Positions 6,771 to 9,098 of a stretch of DNA of 9,098 bases are shown here, piece after piece (position 1 is the first letter of the stretch; every line of letters starts with the position of its first letter). Below the pieces are notes generated by a model. That model did not search any database, was not told the DNA's origin, and saw only the letters and a list, made by a program, of their open reading frames with translations. This DNA comes from Pseudomonadota bacterium (lineage in GTDB: Bacteria > Pseudomonadota > Alphaproteobacteria > Rhizobiales > Kaistiaceae). The stretch is from assembly GCA_023433185.1 (NCBI GenBank), contig JAEZEN010000567.1, positions 1-9,098 on the forward strand. The letters run 5' to 3'. A program made the translations under genes and the position numbers.

Positions 6771-6781
6771 TTGGAGTTCCC

Positions 6782-8617
6782 TCAGGCCTGCTGAAACGGA
6801 AAGACGAGCGGCACGAGAAGCACGCTCGTCAGCAGCGCGATCAACGCCAGAGGGATGCCGATCCGCAGGAAATCGCCGAACGAATAGTTTCCGGGGCCCA
6901 CCACCAGCGTGTTCACCGGCGAAGAGACGGGCGTCATGAAGGCGGCCGATGCCGCCAGCGCCACGGTCATCGCGAAGGGATAGGGCGAGGCCTCAGTCTC
7001 CGCGGCGACGGCCAGGGCCACCGGTGCCATCAGCACGGCGGTGGCCGTGTTCGAGATGAACAACCCGAGCACGGACGTCAGCACGAAGATCGCGGCAAGC
7101 GTGGTGCGCGGGCCGGCATCGCCGATGAGGGACAGCAGGCCATTGGCCGCCAGTTCCACGCCGCCGGTGTTCTGCAGCGCCACCGAGAAGGGCAGCATGC
7201 CGACGATCAGGATCAGGGTCTGCCAGTGGATCGAGCGGTAGGCGGAGGGCATGTCGACGCAGCCGAACAGCCCGAGCAGCAGGCACCCGATGAGGGCGAC
7301 CTGGACGTTCGGGATGACATCGATCACCATCATCCCCACGACCAGGGCGAGCACGGCGACGGCGAAGGGGGCACGGGACGGGGCCTCGACCACCTCGTCC
7401 AGTTCCGCCGGCATGGTGAGCGCGACGAGGTCCCGGCGGCCGGCCTGGACCTTGCGGATCGCCCGCCATGTGCCGACGACCAGGATCGTGTCGCCGCCTT
7501 TCAGCGGGACGTCCACGACCGAACCTTCGAGAGCGGTCGTGCCGCGGGTCAGGCCGATGAGGGCGAGGTCATACTCGGTGCGGAACCGCGTCTCGACCAC
7601 CGTCCGGCCGACCAGGCGCGAACCGGGCGGCACGATGAACTCGGCCATGCCGATCTCCTGGGCGTGATCGCTGAAATAGTTCCCCGACAGCGGCAGTTCG
7701 CTCGAGGAAACGTCGCGACACAGGACGCCGATGTCCGTAGCGGAGTCGAACACGTCGAGAAACAGGACGTCGCCGGCCTGAAGTTCGGTAGCGGCGGCGG
7801 CCCGCACAAGCCTGCTGCCGAAACGGCTGCTGCGCTCGATGGCGATGATGTTGATCCCGGCGGTGGCCCGCAGGTCGAGTTCGTCGAGCCGCTTGCCGAT
7901 CCACGGCGAGGTCGTGCCCACCGCGAGGCGGTGTTCACGCCCCGCCAGGCGGTACTTCTCGATCCACTCCGAAAGGCGCGGGCGCGGCGGCCCATGGGCG
8001 GGAGGATCCGCCGGCGCGAGCCAGCGGCGTGCGACGAGCATGTAGAGGATGGCGAGGACCAGGATCGGCAGGCCGAACGGCGTGAAGGCGAAGAAGTGGA
8101 AGCCCTCATGGCCCTCCCGGACGAGCTGGCCGTTGACCACCAGGTTGGGCGCGGTCGCCACGAGCGTCATCATGCCGCTGATGAGCGCTGCGACGCTGAG
8201 CGGCATCATCAGTCGTCCGGTCGCGATGTTGGACTTGGCCGCGATCCGGAGCACGATCGGAATGAAGATCGCCACCACGCCCGTCGAACTCATGAAGGAC
8301 CCGATTCCGGCGACCATGACCATCAGGAGCACCACGAGCCGGGCCTCGCTCCGGCCGGCGCGACCGGCGAGGAGATCGCCCATGCGCTGGGCGACGCCGG
8401 TGCGCACCAGTCCCTCGCCGATGACGAAGAGGGCCGCGATCAGCACGATGTTGGGATCACTCAGCCCGGCCAGCGCATCGGACATGGTGATGACGCCGGT
8501 CAGCGGCAGCACGGTCATCATGATCAGGGCGACCGCGTCCATGCGCGGCCTGCCCGTCGCGAACATCGCGATCGTCGCGGCGAGGAGAAGGAGAACGATG
8601 GCGAGGTCGGGGTTCAC
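6782..8617 (-). CDS. SLC13/DASS-family anion permease with two TrkA-C domains (611 aa)
   Basis: An inner-membrane transporter of the divalent anion:sodium symporter family. About five hydrophobic segments lie before residue 200, and a second membrane block covers about 415-611. Between them is a soluble part with two TrkA-C (RCK_C) domains at roughly 217-300 and 318-402, a common architecture in bacterial SLC13 permeases. The half-repeat substrate/cation motifs are visible: F-M-S-S-T112 in the first half and I-S-N-T-A-T-A (521-527) in the second, plus the family signature around P-V-N-T-L-V-V-G-P-G (567-576). The substrate (sulfate, dicarboxylate or another anion) cannot be read from sequence. 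I chose the GTG at 8617, because the protein then begins V-N-P-D-L-A-I-V, the usual start of this family. An upstream GTG at 8671 would add 18 histidine- and cysteine-containing residues that do not look like the family. Neither start has a strong Shine-Dalgarno. The same-strand AraC-type regulator upstream may control it. Confidence 0.9.
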   Translation of the reverse strand: MNPDLAIVLLLLAATIAMFATGRPRMDAVALIMMTVLPLTGVITMSDALAGLSDPNIVLIAALFVIGEGLVRTGVAQRMGDLLAGRAGRSEARLVVLLMVMVAGIGSFMSSTGVVAIFIPIVLRIAAKSNIATGRLMMPLSVAALISGMMTLVATAPNLVVNGQLVREGHEGFHFFAFTPFGLPILVLAILYMLVARRWLAPADPPAHGPPRPRLSEWIEKYRLAGREHRLAVGTTSPWIGKRLDELDLRATAGINIIAIERSSRFGSRLVRAAAATELQAGDVLFLDVFDSATDIGVLCRDVSSSELPLSGNYFSDHAQEIGMAEFIVPPGSRLVGRTVVETRFRTEYDLALIGLTRGTTALEGSVVDVPLKGGDTILVVGTWRAIRKVQAGRRDLVALTMPAELDEVVEAPSRAPFAVAVLALVVGMMVIDVIPNVQVALIGCLLLGLFGCVDMPSAYRSIHWQTLILIVGMLPFSVALQNTGGVELAANGLLSLIGDAGPRTTLAAIFVLTSVLGLFISNTATAVLMAPVALAVAAETEASPYPFAMTVALAASAAFMTPVSSPVNTLVVGPGNYSFGDFLRIGIPLALIALLTSVLLVPLVFPFQQA

Positions 8618-8703
8618 GAGACGATCCGCATGGCAATGTCGACAGTGTTCAGGATGGGGAGAGCCCACCACCCTAGGGGAACGGGTCCGCGATTGTTACC
8701 CGT

Positions 8704-8720
8704 CGGGCCCGAAGGGCCCG
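8704..8720. terminator. Perfect hairpin between regulator and permease genes
   Basis: CGGGCCC (8704-8710) pairs perfectly with GGGCCCG (8714-8720) across a three-base loop, 36 bases past the stop of the AraC-type gene. A ten-base palindrome CCCTCGAGGG (8728-8737) lies beside it. It could end the regulator transcript, though no T-tract follows, or form part of a binding site upstream of the permease. The sequence does not distinguish these. Confidence 0.4.
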
Positions 8721-8755
8721 CTCGAAGCCCTCGAGGGTCGTCCCGGTGCTGCGCC

Positions 8756-9098
8756 TCAGCCGAAGCTGTGGCGGAAGGCGCGCGGGGTCATGCCGCGCGC
8801 GGCGCGGAACTGTCGGTTGAAGTTGGCGAGGTTGCGGTAGCCGGCGTCGTCGGCGATGCGGGCGATCGGCCGGTCGGTGTTGACGAGCAGCGAGCAGGCC
8901 CGGCCGATGCGGAGCTCGGCGATGTAGTCCGAGGCGGTGAGCCGGGTGTGCCGGCGGAACAGGCGATGGAAGCCCGACGGGCTGAGGCAGGCGATCCCGG
9001 CGAGCGTCGCGACCGAGATCGGCTCCCGATAGTGGGCGTGGATGTGGTCGAGCACCCGCTCGATCCGCGCCCGGTCCGGCGTCGGCGCCGCCACGCGG
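8756..9098 (-). CDS. AraC-family transcriptional regulator, C-terminal DNA-binding part (truncated by window edge)
   Basis: The visible 113 or so residues are an AraC-type DNA-binding domain with two helix-turn-helix units. The first lies in the S-V-A-T-L-A-G-I-A-C-L-S segment followed by F-H-R-L-F-R-R. The second is P-I-A-R-I-A-D-D-A-G-Y followed by F-N-R-Q-F-R and the closing G-M-T-P-R-A-F-R typical of the family. The frame remains open to the right end of the window, so the N-terminal effector-binding or dimerisation part lies outside. The GTG at 9094 is unlikely to be the true start. The gene lies upstream of the SLC13 permease in the same orientation, 138 bases away, so it may regulate that gene. 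The effector is unknown. Confidence 0.93.
   Translation of the reverse strand, partial: RVAAPTPDRARIERVLDHIHAHYREPISVATLAGIACLSPSGFHRLFRRHTRLTASDYIAELRIGRACSLLVNTDRPIARIADDAGYRNLANFNRQFRAARGMTPRAFRHSFG

Larger units (their letters stand above)
6346..6781. other. 436-base gene-free region upstream of amiE, lower GC than its surroundings
   Basis: No convincing gene lies here. Bases 6415-6660 are clearly richer in A and T than the rest of the window, as expected for a control region. On the minus strand, reading toward amiE, a TTGATA that could be a -35 box lies at 6441-6446, but its -10 partner is poor. A TTGACT (6628-6633) spaced 16 bases from TACTGT (6606-6611) is another weak candidate, which would give a leader of more than 250 bases. 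TGATC (6371-6375) and GATCA (6384-6388) form a short inverted repeat between the promoter area and the gene. CGCAGAA occurs twice in direct orientation on the minus strand (6582-6588 and 6597-6603). None of these is decisive. Confidence 0.5.

Noticed and set aside
8618..8671. Permease start at the upstream GTG (8671)
   Set aside because: It adds an 18-residue His/Cys-containing extension not typical of the family; the GTG at 8617 gives the expected N-terminus.

Overview
The window is very GC-rich throughout. Its products (an AmiE-type amidase, a CbbQ/NorQ-type ATPase paired with a NorD/CbbO-type VWA protein, and an SLC13 permease carrying TrkA-C domains) suggest a high-GC proteobacterium, most likely an alphaproteobacterium. 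That placement is inferred from composition and gene style; there is no rRNA or marker gene to settle it. I see no IS element, tRNA, rRNA, CRISPR array or phage gene.

Left half, plus strand (68-5257): five tightly packed genes that look like one operon. In order they are a protein with the fold signature of a Rieske-type ring-hydroxylating oxygenase alpha subunit in which most metal ligands are replaced; a cytoplasmic Sel1-repeat protein; a 94-residue protein of unknown function; a MoxR-class AAA+ ATPase of the CbbQ/NirQ/NorQ group; and a 761-residue VWA-domain protein of the NorD/CbbO group with an intact MIDAS motif. Junctions are TGATG and ATGA overlaps or gaps of 6 and 20 bases. ATPase/VWA pairs of this type normally activate a metalloenzyme, for example Rubisco (CbbQO) or nitric oxide reductase (NorQD). 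No Rubisco or NO reductase gene is visible here, and the only obvious candidate client is the degenerate oxygenase-like protein. This set is the most interesting content of the window and may be an undescribed ATPase-VWA chaperone system.

Middle, minus strand (5308-6345): an aliphatic amidase (amiE) with a complete Glu59-Lys134-Cys166 triad, convergent with the operon. Upstream of it lies a 436-base gene-free stretch, the least GC-rich part of the window, with a near-perfect 22-base palindrome about 115 bases before the amidase start.

Right part, minus strand: an SLC13/DASS-family permease with two cytoplasmic TrkA-C domains (6782-8617, probable GTG start), and, running off the right edge, the C-terminal DNA-binding part of an AraC-family regulator. 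A strong hairpin lies between them. The two are in the same orientation, and the regulator may control the permease, though nothing in the sequence proves it.
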